From the NCBI RefSeq assembly GCF_013426205.1, contig NC_089422.1:2914001-2978000 (forward strand): a stretch of 64,000 bases of DNA, in the 5' to 3' direction. Both the position numbers and the translations under genes were made by a program. Below the pieces are notes generated by a model, which saw only the letters and a program-made list of their open reading frames with translations, had not been told where the DNA came from and ran no database searches. Below, piece by piece: positions 1 through 10,700 of this stretch (position 1 is the first letter of the stretch; each line of letters begins with the position of its first letter). This stretch comes from Metarhizium brunneum. Taxonomy: Eukaryota > Ascomycota > Sordariomycetes > Hypocreales > Clavicipitaceae.

Positions 1-343
1 TCAATCTGATACTGAGCGCGTGGAAGGCCAGTGGCGCCGAGGAGGAGAGGGTGCAGCAGGGAGGGCCGAGGCCGACTCCTGGCTTGGACGGCTTGGACGG
101 AGGTAAATCTGGATAGTATAGTATAACAAGGACGCTCGATCGGTATGGCGCTGGATCAAAGGATGGCACATTTTGATGAAAAATGCACATGTAGTTTCGT
201 GGGCGTGACAAGAAAAAAAGAAAAAGAATATATACGCACGTATCGTAATCTCTAGAGGTATGACATATCTCGTCTAAATTTCGATGAAAGCCTTCTTCTA
301 GTAATTCCTCCCCCTTTTTTCCTTTTCTCCGTAATCGATTCAT
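1..343. other. Non-coding edge region downstream of TSR1
   Basis: This is the 3' flank of the TSR1 gene, which ends at 344 on the minus strand. An A-rich stretch lies near 211-230. The first 100 bases are GC-rich and open on the minus strand, so a gene running off the window edge cannot be excluded, but nothing in it is recognisable. Confidence 0.5.
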
Positions 344-2856
344 TCATTCCATCATGACGTCGTCGTTCTGGCCTTGTCCAACGGCGGCAGCAGAACCTTC
401 CAGCAACGGCTCCCGGACCGGCCTCGAAGCCCGCGGCCACATGCGCTTATACAAGCTCACGCCCACCGCATCTTGGGGGTTAATCTTTCCATCAAACGTG
501 GCCTTGAAGTAGCCATGCGTTCCCAGCGGCTCCTTGATAAAGCCCGTCCGTCCTCTTCTCGTCCACAGCGGCAGGGCCTTGAACCACTCTACATCCTCGC
601 GGCTGAAGAACATGTACCGCACCGTGACGATCTTCTTGTGGATGTGGTACGGGTGGCCCGTCAGGATGACTCTCTTGGCAACGACTCGGGACGTGGACGG
701 CGGCAGGGCGGTGCCTGTGCCGACTAGACTTAGACCAATGTCCTGCTCGCCGTCGGCATTGGTGGTTCCAGGGGCGCATCTCTTGAAGAACATGACGGGC
801 ACGGCGCCCCATGTCATGGGTCCCATGAAGGACGCAATGGCCGACTGGCCCGGGTGCAAGTAGCGGCAGAACTTGTGGACGTCGTTTGGCGTGGAGCCCG
901 GGTTGGAAAAGATGGGCTTGATGACCATGCGCCGCGGTCCGCACTGCACAATGAGTTCCTCCTTGGACTTGATGGACTTGCCGTAGTCCTTGCTCAGATT
1001 GAACAGGTAGTTGAGACTGGTCTTCTTGTTCTCGTGGCGGAGGAGTGAGAAGAGCGCGACGGGTGCGCTGGGCTTGTGTGACTTGGCAACGTCCGTCGTA
1101 ACGCCCTTGACGTAGACGTAGACGCGGGTGCCGGGCGCAACACCACCAACAAGAGCTTCTCGAACGGCCCGAGACCGGGAGGAGTTGTAGTCGGGCACCT
1201 GGAGGAGGCGCCTCCATTCCTCGGGTTCGTGGGCCCGATCTTCGTCTTCTTGCCATGGGCTTGTTCGCAGGCTTTTGAGACCTCTGTACCGGGCTAACCT
1301 CTCGCGGGCGAGGACGTGGGGGTGTAGCTCGATTTCATCGGGGAACTCTTTGTCGTCTTCGGCTTCGTCGCGCTTGCGGGCACGAAACTGAGCCAGTTGC
1401 TGCGCATCGTCGGCGGCGTCGGGGACATCCATCATTTCGGATTGTGGGTATTCAGAAGGCCCGGCTTCTGTAGGTTCGGGCTGAGCATACCCCTCAATGC
1501 CATCTTCCGCGCCGATTTCCTCATCTTGACCCTTGTGGTCGTCTATTTCCATGTCCTCCATGTCCGAGTCCGAGTCGGAAACATCGTCTAGGTACCAGGC
1601 TGACTGGTAGTTGGATGTACCCTTGGGCACTTTCTTCTTTATCTTCCTTTCTTCGGCGTCGTCATCGGAAAAGTAGTGGTGCTCGTCGAGCAAAACACCC
1701 TTCTTCGGCGCGGGTTCCTTAGCCATCTCAGAATCATCCTCGGCATCCATGACTACATCCTCCGGAGCGAGTTCGTCCAAGTCGTCCCGATCCTCCGAGG
1801 GAACCTCCAACAGGTTCTCAGCCTCGACTTCGACAGCAGTTTCATCACCCTTCTTGGCGTGCTTTGCTAAGGGAGCCGCCACAATCTTTTCAATTTGATA
1901 CGTGCCCCAGTCGCCAAGCTGTACCAGTCTGTCGGCCTTCATGCCTCGCCCTCGAACAACGCCAGTGACGACGGTAGACTCCGACTCGTTGGCGGCAAAT
2001 TTTATATCCTCGGCAAAAATCCAGCTTCTGTCATCCCTCCAGCGGACACCCTTGGGTGTTGTATTGCACAGAGATCGCATCAAGTTGGAGCATTCTTGTC
2101 TATTATCCAGGCTGTACAGCTTCTCTTGTTCGGGGTGGAAATGGGTAATGAAGGATTTGAGAGATGCCATGGTAGATTGGCGTTGTTTGGCCGGCTCAAT
2201 CGTCTCGAGGCCTTGTACCAAAGTGAAGAGGGTTGACATGCCCTGACTTTCGATACTTCGCAAGATCAATTCTCCAACCGCGTCCACTTCTTCGTTGGCG
2301 GACAGAATTACAACAACGAAATCAGCAACCCGAGCAGCGTCCAAGCAGGCAGTGAGTTCACGCTGGAGGGTAATATACTGAAGCTTCTGCTTGAAACGGT
2401 CGACTGACACTCGAAAGTTTCCATCTTGAGCATCGGTCTCAATATCCAGGCTCCCGTTCAATTGTTTAATGGCGACTTTGGCGTCGCCATCAGCGCATAG
2501 AGGGACCACGGCAACAATTCTTGGGGCACCATCCTTTCCGGAAAATATTGAAGTCTCCTTGAGGTGTTCTCTGTGCTTGGTTAACCGAGCCTGCTTGGCC
2601 TGGTTTCGTCGATCGAACTTGGACATGACCTGTTGGTGCGGCGTCCGTCTTTGGCTCCCCTCGTTTGGAACTCGGCCTGTATATAAGTAATTAGACCGAG
2701 AGGGATCCTATTGGCTCACACCGGAGAGATAAACCACCAGCGCATACCTTTTGCACGATCTCTCAGCTCGTGTTTTGACGCGGCCTTTGACTTGAACGGC
2801 TTGTGCGACACCTTTGTGGTGGGGCGATGCGAGTGGTTCGCAACAGCAACAGGCAT
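344..2856 (-). CDS. TSR1: Ribosome biogenesis protein TSR1
   Basis: TSR1 is a GTPase-like factor (Bms1/Tsr1 family) that binds the pre-40S particle in late cytoplasmic maturation of the small ribosomal subunit. Two exons: 2748-2856 and 344-2676, with a 71-nt intron at 2677-2747. The short first exon begins MPVAVANHSH and supplies the basic N-terminus; splicing reads through into PHQQVMSKFDRRNQAKQ. The product is 813 aa, close to the 788 aa of the yeast protein. The AARP2CN domain lies around residues 255-300, an acidic linker at about 320-470, and the conserved Bms1/Tsr1 C-terminal domain from about 480 to 790. Starting at the ATG inside exon 2 (2626) would drop the basic N-terminus, so the upstream ATG is preferred. 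It is divergent from UTP7, a partner in the same pathway. Confidence 0.95.
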
Positions 2857-3301
2857 TTTGCCGTTGCCCCCAGCTTTGAATCGGAAGGGAAGAGACTCCA
2901 GGATGAATATAAAACTGATCTACATTCACAGGAATGTGAGGGCAGAAAAAAAAGTTGAAAGAAAACGAGGAGATGTGTGACCGGAAACAAATGTATTGCC
3001 GCTATGCCTTTGCCCTGGTCGCAAAGGTAGGCGGTAATGGAGGGGTTGTCTTGTGGTTATCAGGAAATTTTTGTGCGGCAGGCTATCGATAAGATATAGC
3101 GGGTCTGCGGATCTAGCCCGTGTCAGTACAGCCAATCATGGCAGGGCGATAGCAGGTGTTGGCTGGAAATTTTGTCGTTCAGCGAGTCCATGTTTGTAGT
3201 ATAATTATTATCCATCCGTCGCAGGACCTTCAATCAGCCGTTTGCCAACGGTCCATTTTCCCTTCTTCAACGAATCCTGTCTGGGGAGGAATTTATGCAT
3301 C
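2857..3301. promoter_or_regulatory. Divergent promoter shared by TSR1 and UTP7
   Basis: These 445 bp separate the start codons of two oppositely oriented ribosome-biogenesis genes. Visible elements are GGAAATTTTTG at 3063-3073 and GGAAATTTTG at 3165-3174, both resembling the yeast RRPE (AAAAATTTT-type) element, and a CCAAT box at 3132-3136. No PAC box (GATGAG core) was found. Shared control of the pair is inferred from the arrangement. Confidence 0.6.
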
Positions 3302-5047
3302 ATGGAAGTCGACACAATTGACGAGCCCATCACCAAGCTGCGTGAAAATGGCGCCCTTGCTGTGGGAAAGCCGCGAATGGAGCTCATGCCCAGGCATGAG
3401 AGAGAAAAGCTTCGCCGCATACGAGAAGCTCACAAAGCGTACGGTCGTGGTAAGAAGATCAACACCAAGAATATCAAAGATAAGAAACTGCGAAGCAACA
3501 TGAAGCGACTGGAGGACAAGTACCAAGATGCCGCAATCAAGGCCAAGGACGCCGAGATATTGCTTGAAAATACGGCTGGCTTTCTCGAGGCCGAAGGCGA
3601 GATGGAACGCACGTTCAAGGTTCGACAAGAAGACATTGTTTCCGACATTGGAGTGGCGACGGCACAAAAGCGCTTCGACTTGAAACTTGATGCTCTTGGT
3701 CCTTATATCTGCGACTACACCAGGAACGGCCGGGAACTGCTGCTGGCTGGGCGGAAGGGCCACGTCGCGACCATGGATTGGCGGGAGGGCAAGCTTGGTT
3801 GCGAATTACAGTTGGGAGAGACTATTCGAGATATCAAGTGGCTGCACAATAACCAGTATTTTGCAGTTGCGCAAAAGAAGCATGTCTACATCTACGACAG
3901 GAATGGCGTGGAGCTGCATAATTTGAGGAAGCACAATGAGGTGACTCATATGGAATTTCTGCCATACCACTTCCTGCTGGCGACGATTGTGAGTGCCCTG
4001 AATGGAATTTTCCACCTTTGCTTAATCTTACCAAAAAAAAAAAGAAAAGAAAAAAAGCTAATGCCTGTTGTATAGAACACCGGTGGTGTAATTAAATATC
4101 AGGACACTTCGACCGGTCAGCTCGTGGCTGAAATGCCCTCACGACTAGGACAGCCCGTGTCCATGGCACACAATCCCTACAACGCCGTACTTCACGTCGG
4201 ACACCAAAATGGCACCGTCACATTATGGTCACCCAATGCACAAGACCCGCTGGTCAAGCTTCTTGCACACCGCGGCCCCGTTCGATCACTAGCAATGGAT
4301 CGAGAAGGCCGCTACATGGTGTCCACGGGACAAGACCTCAAGATGGCAGTGTGGGACATTAGAATGTTCAAGGAAGTCAACAACTACTACACCCGCCAGC
4401 CTGCCTCGTCGGTAGCCATATCAGACACCGGCCTCACAGCCGTCGGGTGGGGGACGCAAACCACCGTCTGGAAGGACCTCTTCAACAAGCACAGCGCCGT
4501 CCAGGAAAAGGTGAATGCCCCCTACATGACATGGGGCGGCGAGGGGAAACGCATTGAACGCGTGAGATGGTGTCCCTTTGAAGATATCCTCGGCGTAAGC
4601 CACGACCAGGGCTTCTCGTCAATCATCATCCCTGGCGCCGGCGAAGCCAACTTTGACGCACTCGAAGCGAACCCGTTCGAGACGGTCAAGCAGCGACAAG
4701 AATCCGAAGTCAAGGGTCTCCTGAACAAGCTTTCACCCGAGATGATTGCTCTGGACCCCAACTTCATCGGCAATCTGGACTTGAGATCCGACGCCCAAAG
4801 AAAGGCGGACAGGGATCTGGACGCACCGGCTGTAGACATCGCCGAGGAAATCAGGAACAGGGCCCGAGGCAAGAATGGCGCGTTGAAGAAGTACCTGCGG
4901 AAGCAGAGGAAGAAGAACGTCATCGACGAGAAGAGGATGCGGGTGGACGAGATGTGGAACGAGCAGCAGAAGCTGAAGGACAAGAAGAGAAAGGAGGTGG
5001 AGGCGGATCTGGGACCAGCCTTGTCAAGATTTGCCAGAAAGGATTGA
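3302..5047 (+). CDS. UTP7: U3 snoRNP / SSU processome WD40 protein UTP7
   Basis: UTP7 (WDR46/BING4 in animals) is a WD40 component of the small-subunit processome that helps early pre-18S rRNA cleavage in the nucleolus. Exons 3302-3988 and 4076-5047 are joined across an 87-nt intron that holds an A-rich tract and ends TATAG; the junction reads LLATI|NTGGVIKY in phase 0. The product is 552 aa (yeast 554). It has a basic N-terminal arm, a WD40 propeller from about residue 130 to 345, the BING4 C-terminal domain from about 350 to 430 (ANPFETVKQRQESEVKGLL), and a lysine-rich tail. An in-frame ATG at 3242 would add 20 residues; 3302 (MEVDTIDEPITKL) is chosen because the family resemblance begins there. 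Confidence 0.95.
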
Positions 5048-5381
5048 GGGTGGCATGTCTGCCGCTGAAATTTGTATATATATAAAACTGATCATGGGGG
5101 TGCATGGCGTATGTAGACTGGCGCATCAAATTTCTAGTCTCTCTCTTCTGCATCCTGACGCAGCACCGTCTTGTGTCGTATAAGTGACCACCATCCTCAC
5201 CACCCGTCTACAAAGCCATGCTAAGCAATTATCAACTTTTGCAATGTACGCCGTGTAAAAAAGTCCAAGACGCCTTTAAACCCGCCACTTTTCTAGCATC
5301 AATCCGAATCCCTTTTTGCCTTTGCCTCAAGTGCAGTTCTGCCTCTGATTCACGCCCTCTGATGTGTATTTATTCATCTCA
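5048..5381. other. Convergent 3' region between UTP7 and PTH2
   Basis: These 334 bp hold the 3' ends of two converging genes. I see no further gene, only AT-rich stretches suitable for polyadenylation. Confidence 0.5.
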
Positions 5382-6155
5382 TCACAGCAGCTTCAAATGG
5401 CCCGTAATCTTGTCCACGGCACTCTTCGGCGCAGGCCCAACGCCCAAGACGGTCACGCTGCCCGGGTCAATCTGCGTCCTGCCGGCATCCTGTATCACCT
5501 CGGCCATGAGGCCCGCGTCGAGAGCCTTCCGCCGCAAGTCCCTGAGCTCCGCCTCGCTCTTGACTTGCACTGCAATCTTGGCCTGGCCGCGCTTCTCCCA
5601 GCGCTGGAGGAGTTTGCGCTCGGCACTGTCGGGGGCGGAGCGGGCGAGGGCCTTGTAGCAGGCGAGGGTGGCGTGGGAGCATTGAGCGGCCATTTTGCCT
5701 TTGGTTGCGTTGCGTTGTCAGTTGATTATATCCCACCTCATAAAACATTGGAAAAACAAAAGGGAAGGGGACTGGAGGGGAGCCCACGTACCCTTGGTCA
5801 TGCCCAGGTCTGTCCTCACCACCAGGACAAGCTTGCACTCCTCGTTGGAATCGGCATCCAGCGTCTGGCGCTCCGTCATGCCTCCCACGCGGGCGTTTGC
5901 CCTGAGGCCTTGCTTGCGGTCGGCAGCGGCGCCGTTGGCCCAGTTCGGCGCATGGTCGAGAATGGTGTCGTCCTCGTCAATGTCGCTTTCGTCGCTTTCC
6001 ACGGGGTCGTGCAGGTTGCGGTGACGTTCTTCGGCGAGTGCTGGCGAGATCAGGTAGCCACGGGTTGTGAAGACTCCGAATAGCCAGCCGGAGATAAAGG
6101 CAGCGAGGGAGGTGGTGAGGATGATGCCCGTTTGGGTGCCTTGGTCGACGGCCAT
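5382..6155 (-). CDS. PTH2: Peptidyl-tRNA hydrolase 2
   Basis: This enzyme releases tRNA from prematurely terminated peptidyl-tRNA. Exons 5792-6155 and 5382-5698 are joined across a 93-nt intron, giving GMTKGKMAAQCSHATLACY at the junction, a signature of the PTH2 fold, and a 226-aa protein (yeast Pth2 is 208 aa). Residues about 9-29 form one hydrophobic segment (GIILTTSLAAFISGWLFGVF), matching the N-terminal anchor that places yeast Pth2 on the mitochondrial outer membrane. An acidic linker follows (DESDIDEDD), then the catalytic domain from about residue 105 to the end. It is divergent from the nicotinamide riboside kinase gene. Confidence 0.95.
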
Positions 6156-6562
6156 GGCGGGGAATTGAGTTGTTGCGGTATCGAATTGAGGTGATGATGA
6201 GATGCGGGTAGTGTGGATTGATTGTTGTGACGTGACGTGGAAAGCTGAAGCTGCCTTGAACCTTTTTTTTTTTTTTTTGGAGCACCTTCGGCGTGGAGGC
6301 TAAAGGCGTCAAAGGCAGCAGTTGAACTACACCATTTCTTTCCTTTAGCGTGACGTGGATCAGCAGCCAGCAATGCAACTCGACCACTTCGACCAGAACA
6401 GCAAATGCACGCACATCATAGACCAACCCAACTAGAACCCCCCATCACTGTCATATATAATTACTCGAGTACATCTTCTCCCTACCAAGGTTGACTTTAA
6501 ATACGTTGCCGCGTCTTCTATACAACAATCAATCACAATCACACTCGTCCGAACCATCACAA
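6156..6562. promoter_or_regulatory. Divergent promoter between PTH2 and the NRK gene
   Basis: This 407-bp region contains TGACGTGACGTGG at 6228-6240 and a second TGACGTGG at 6351-6358, which look like CRE/bZIP-type sites, and a long T-tract from about 6261 to 6279. Function is inferred only. Confidence 0.45.
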
Positions 6563-7414
6563 ATGCCCAAATCCCTCATAATAGGCATATCTGGTCCGTC
6601 CTCGAGTGGCAAAACCACGCTCGCCCGCCTCCTGCGTGATATATTCCCCAACACGTTTATCCTCCACCAAGACGACTTTTATAAGCCAGAGCCAGAGTGC
6701 GTCGCCCTTCCTCCTCACTCGCCGCAATGCTCACATGAAGGCAGATTACCCGTTAAAAATGGCCTGCTGGACTGGGATAGCGCAGGCGCCCTGGACATCT
6801 CTGCCATGACCGAAGCCCTCTCTTATATCCGGCAGCATGCTTCCTTTCCGGTACTTGCACCACACCGTCTGACCTTTTGTAGCCAAATCCTAACGTCCTC
6901 AAAGCCAACCCTAGACTCCAAAGAAGACCAAAATTCCGTCGGAAAATGCCCGGTGCCTGAATCGACCATCACTGCCCTCAGGAGCAGAGTGTCTGACGCC
7001 CTGCCTTCTTCACACCCTCTGCGCGGCGAAAATCTACGGCTGTGCCTTCTGGATGGATTTCTGCTGTACTCGCCCTCCATGCAGGCCGTCCATTCCCACC
7101 TTGATCTCAAGCTGTTTGTGAGAGCGTCATATGCCAAGGCCAAAGCAAGAAGAGAGGCCCGTGATGGGTACGTGACCATTGAAGGGTTCTGGGCTGACCC
7201 CCCCGGGTATGTGGACAAGATTGTGTGGCCAAATTATGTCGAGGAACATGCTTGGATGTTTGATGGGGGGGATGTGGAAGGCACGTTTAACGCAGATGTC
7301 TTGGAAAGTCAAGGCATCAAGGCCCCGAAGGAGGCACCGGTAGATGCTGATCTGGAGTATGTGTTGGGGTGGATGGTGGATGTGGTGATTGATGAACTGA
7401 GGAAGCACCTATAG
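6563..7414 (+). CDS. NRK1: Nicotinamide riboside kinase
   Basis: The protein phosphorylates nicotinamide riboside to NMN in NAD+ salvage. It opens with a P-loop, GISGPSSSGKTTLARLL, followed by the family's HQDDFYKPEPE segment and DWDSAGALD. The reading frame is open throughout, but 6697-6744 (48 nt, donor GTGCGT, branch-like GCTCAC, acceptor GGCAG) looks like an in-frame intron. Removing it gives KPEPELPVKNGLLDWD, the arrangement expected of fungal NRKs, and a 267-aa protein (exons 6563-6696 and 6745-7414). Retaining it gives 283 aa with an odd CVALPPHSPQ insertion. The in-frame ATG at 6563 (MPKSLIIGI) places the P-loop at the N-terminus as in homologs. Confidence 0.9.
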   Translation: MPKSLIIGISGPSSSGKTTLARLLRDIFPNTFILHQDDFYKPEPECVALPPHSPQCSHEGRLPVKNGLLDWDSAGALDISAMTEALSYIRQHASFPVLAPHRLTFCSQILTSSKPTLDSKEDQNSVGKCPVPESTITALRSRVSDALPSSHPLRGENLRLCLLDGFLLYSPSMQAVHSHLDLKLFVRASYAKAKARREARDGYVTIEGFWADPPGYVDKIVWPNYVEEHAWMFDGGDVEGTFNADVLESQGIKAPKEAPVDADLEYVLGWMVDVVIDELRKHL

Positions 7415-7702
7415 ATGACGATGGGAGTTTTATAGAATAGATTATTTGACGACAGGACATTGATCTTGTACATGCTCTGCAATTATTCTTGTCGCCATAC
7501 AATTTACCTGCGCCACATCTACCTAAGAGAAACCTATCTTGTCCAACTGGATACATAGTATGGATCAGATTTCACCTCGCCATTCGAAGCCGCAATCACA
7601 TCTTGGCTCATGTGCTCCAATTGATACCAGCACCGAGTCCGTAGCGCTCATGCATACAGCTCCCAGTAGAAGGACTCACCAGCACCCGGTCCAATAAGCC
7701 TC

Positions 7703-10700
7703 TCAATGCTTGACTTCCGCTGCCTTGTCTCTTTCCGCGCTCATAATTCGTATTGCCGCCTCTGCTGCCTTCGTCTTAACTTCTTCCTTGGTCACACCAT
7801 CAACAACCTCAGTAATGACTCTTTGGCCCACTAGAACACGACATGCAAATGCTCTGTCACCATCTGCTGCCTCCTGCACATCAACATTATATGTGACAGT
7901 CTGCGTAACCGCCATCTTGCCCAGCACCTCCTTAGGATGCTGTACCTGGACCCTGTCTTTAAGAAGGCGGTCTAAAATTGACAAAACTCCGAATTTCTGC
8001 AGCATGCACTCACAAAGCTCGATTGAGCCCGAGTCAACCCACACTGCCCCGAGCAAAGACTCAAAGATGTCCGAGTAGAACTTCTTGGCCTGGAGTCCGG
8101 CAAGGAGAGCCCATGGATAATGTGAACCCTGGCGGAGTGTCGCCAGAATTTCCCCACGAAGTGCTTCATATCGTTTCAAGGTCGTGGCTTGCTCGATTCC
8201 AATCGCCTCTGAAGAATGCCGCATAAAGGTCCACAGGGCTAAAGGAGTCGTCTCTTTATCAACAATCTGCAAGTTGGATGTAACGGCTGTTTCTGTCCGT
8301 CGCATCTGGTGGTCAAGAGACAAAAATGCCAAGAAGTCAGCATTTACCATTGCTGTCTTTAACGAATGCATTTGATGAGGAGCTAGGAGAGGCTCGGCGG
8401 TGTACATCTTTCGCACGATTATGAAATCGAGAATAGCGTCGCCAATGAATTCCAAATGTTCGTAAGATCGTCGCTGGTAGTCGAACATACACGACTGGTG
8501 GGTCATAGCTTCAATTAGCAACGATTTCTTGTTGAACTGATACCCAACCAAATGCTCCAGGGGTTTGAGCTCTGCTGGTAATTTATCCTGATCTCGTGCC
8601 ATCTTGAAAAACAGCGCTCGGTTTGCGCTGACATCTTGCCATTGTATTTCGTTGACGAACAATGATATACAGTTAAGTGCTTTTGTTATGCCCCCGTTGA
8701 CGTACGATGCTCCAATAAGTGCTTCTACTACATCAGCCAAGGTTTTCGTCGATAATTTTCGTGGCGACACTTTGCCTGGATTCCCGGTATAATTCTCCAG
8801 ATACAATGGTCGCCATTTTTGGCCGGTAAAGGTCTTTGTGAGAATAAATTTGGCAAGCCCTACATCTATGGCTGCTCTGGAGAGTCGAGAGTTGCTTACA
8901 AGGCGGTCTTTGAAGAATGAAAGATATCCTTCCGGCCATTCTGGATCTGTACAACATTGTCAGTTAGTATCTAGGTGGGAAGCCTATACACAAGACTTAC
9001 GAATAGCAGAGACTTGTATGGCAGTGCAGTATTTTAGAATCGAATCCCCAAGAAATTCAAGCCGCTCATAGTTGACAGGCTCTGCTGCGCTACGGGAGCT
9101 GATTGCCTCTCGAACCAGCCTGAGATCAGTGATGTTGATTCTTTCCAGGATCGTGGTCGATAATTCCTTCGCAATCAATGTGACCTCTAACTCGTGTATA
9201 AGGGATGGTATAAGCATGCCAAACTGTGCGAATTTGAGAGGGATGCTATCTACTGTTGCCCAAGGTAAAGGAATAACTCGAGGATATGGCTTTGTCGTTG
9301 TTGGCGTAGCGTCGGAGGAGAGAACAGGATGAAGGAAGTCGGATCGCTTGGTCCATTTCTTAACAACCAAATATGGTTCATCGGCTGGAGCATTTTCGTA
9401 ATCAAAGATTGAACTCTGAACACTCTCAACCGGAGGTTTAGATGGAAGGAGCCCTACATAGTGATATGGGCTGTTTGACTCGTTTCGAACCAGGTACTTC
9501 CCTTCAATAACGTCACTGCTATTTGGGTCAAAGGTCTTGCCACCAATCCCACCCATTGATACGTGATGCTCTTGTGTCCAAACCCTGATAATGTGATGCT
9601 TTTCCTCAATTGGCCATCGATGTGCGAAGGGAAGTGCTAGCAATGCGGAAGTGTGATCTGGCATCGCAGCTACATCAGCGGCAGAGATGGGGCGACGGGA
9701 GTCGAAACGTAGCTCACAGAGATCACTGCTGTTGAGATATAGCTGGATATTTCGAAGCTGACTGAGTTCCGCAGGAATAAGCACGTTGTATTCAGATTCG
9801 CCGTGCATGTGGTCACAACATTTGAGAGAGTAAAGCCATGACTGGTCTCCTTCTGTCCAGGCTTTTGCCACCCCGAACCAAGGGTTGAGCAGTGCGTCCA
9901 CCTCTACCTCTGGGGCTCTGGTCTCTACGCCAGGTATGTCTTCATACTTGAAGGGTAGTAGATTTTTATTCACCAAACCAGCCTCGTATAGAGTCTGGTA
10001 GGCCTGAAAGGCGGCATCTTTGGTCGCATTCTTCTCCGATCGCCAGCTGAATTTGCTGTCAATTTGTCGAAGTTGACTGGGAACGAATGATGGGAGAAGC
10101 ACAGTGGCGCTCAACCTTGGCTTTGAGCTTGAATCACAGTCCTCGTGGGAATGAATAATATAGTCCGGCCGACTGTCAACAAACTCTCCTTGAGACAAAA
10201 CTCTGCAAAAATGCTCCAAATGTGACTTTGCATTCTCAAAGTCGAGTCTAGCTCCAGTGGACTCGACTTCCATGAAAGTTGACGATGACTCTTCAGAGTT
10301 CTCCAGGCTCTGTATCGCGCGGATCTCCCGCTGTGTGTCTTGATAAACAGCCTTCATATTTTCCTCCAACGCTTCCCATTTCGCAACAGCTGACGAAGAA
10401 TGCTCACTAAGCAATATCAGTTTGGACTCTTTCATCCTAGCCCGTCCCCGTCGTTGAAGAAATGACTTGGGGGTTTGAGGGTGGTCAAAGCATATGACCA
10501 TATTGCAGGCTGGCACATCAATTCCTTCCTCCAAGACGGACGTGGCGATGAGAATATTGATCTTTCCTGAACGAAAGCTTTGCAAGGCTGCCATTGGGTC
10601 TGAACTCTGTCCGACGAGTTCATAAAGAGCTAGTTTCCTACTCTGATAGTTGGATGTCCCAACCATTGATCCGATGCGATGCTTTTCCACGATACGTGGA

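Noticed and set aside
1..100. Possible end of a gene running off the left edge
   Set aside because: Only about 30 open codons on the minus strand, with no recognisable sequence.
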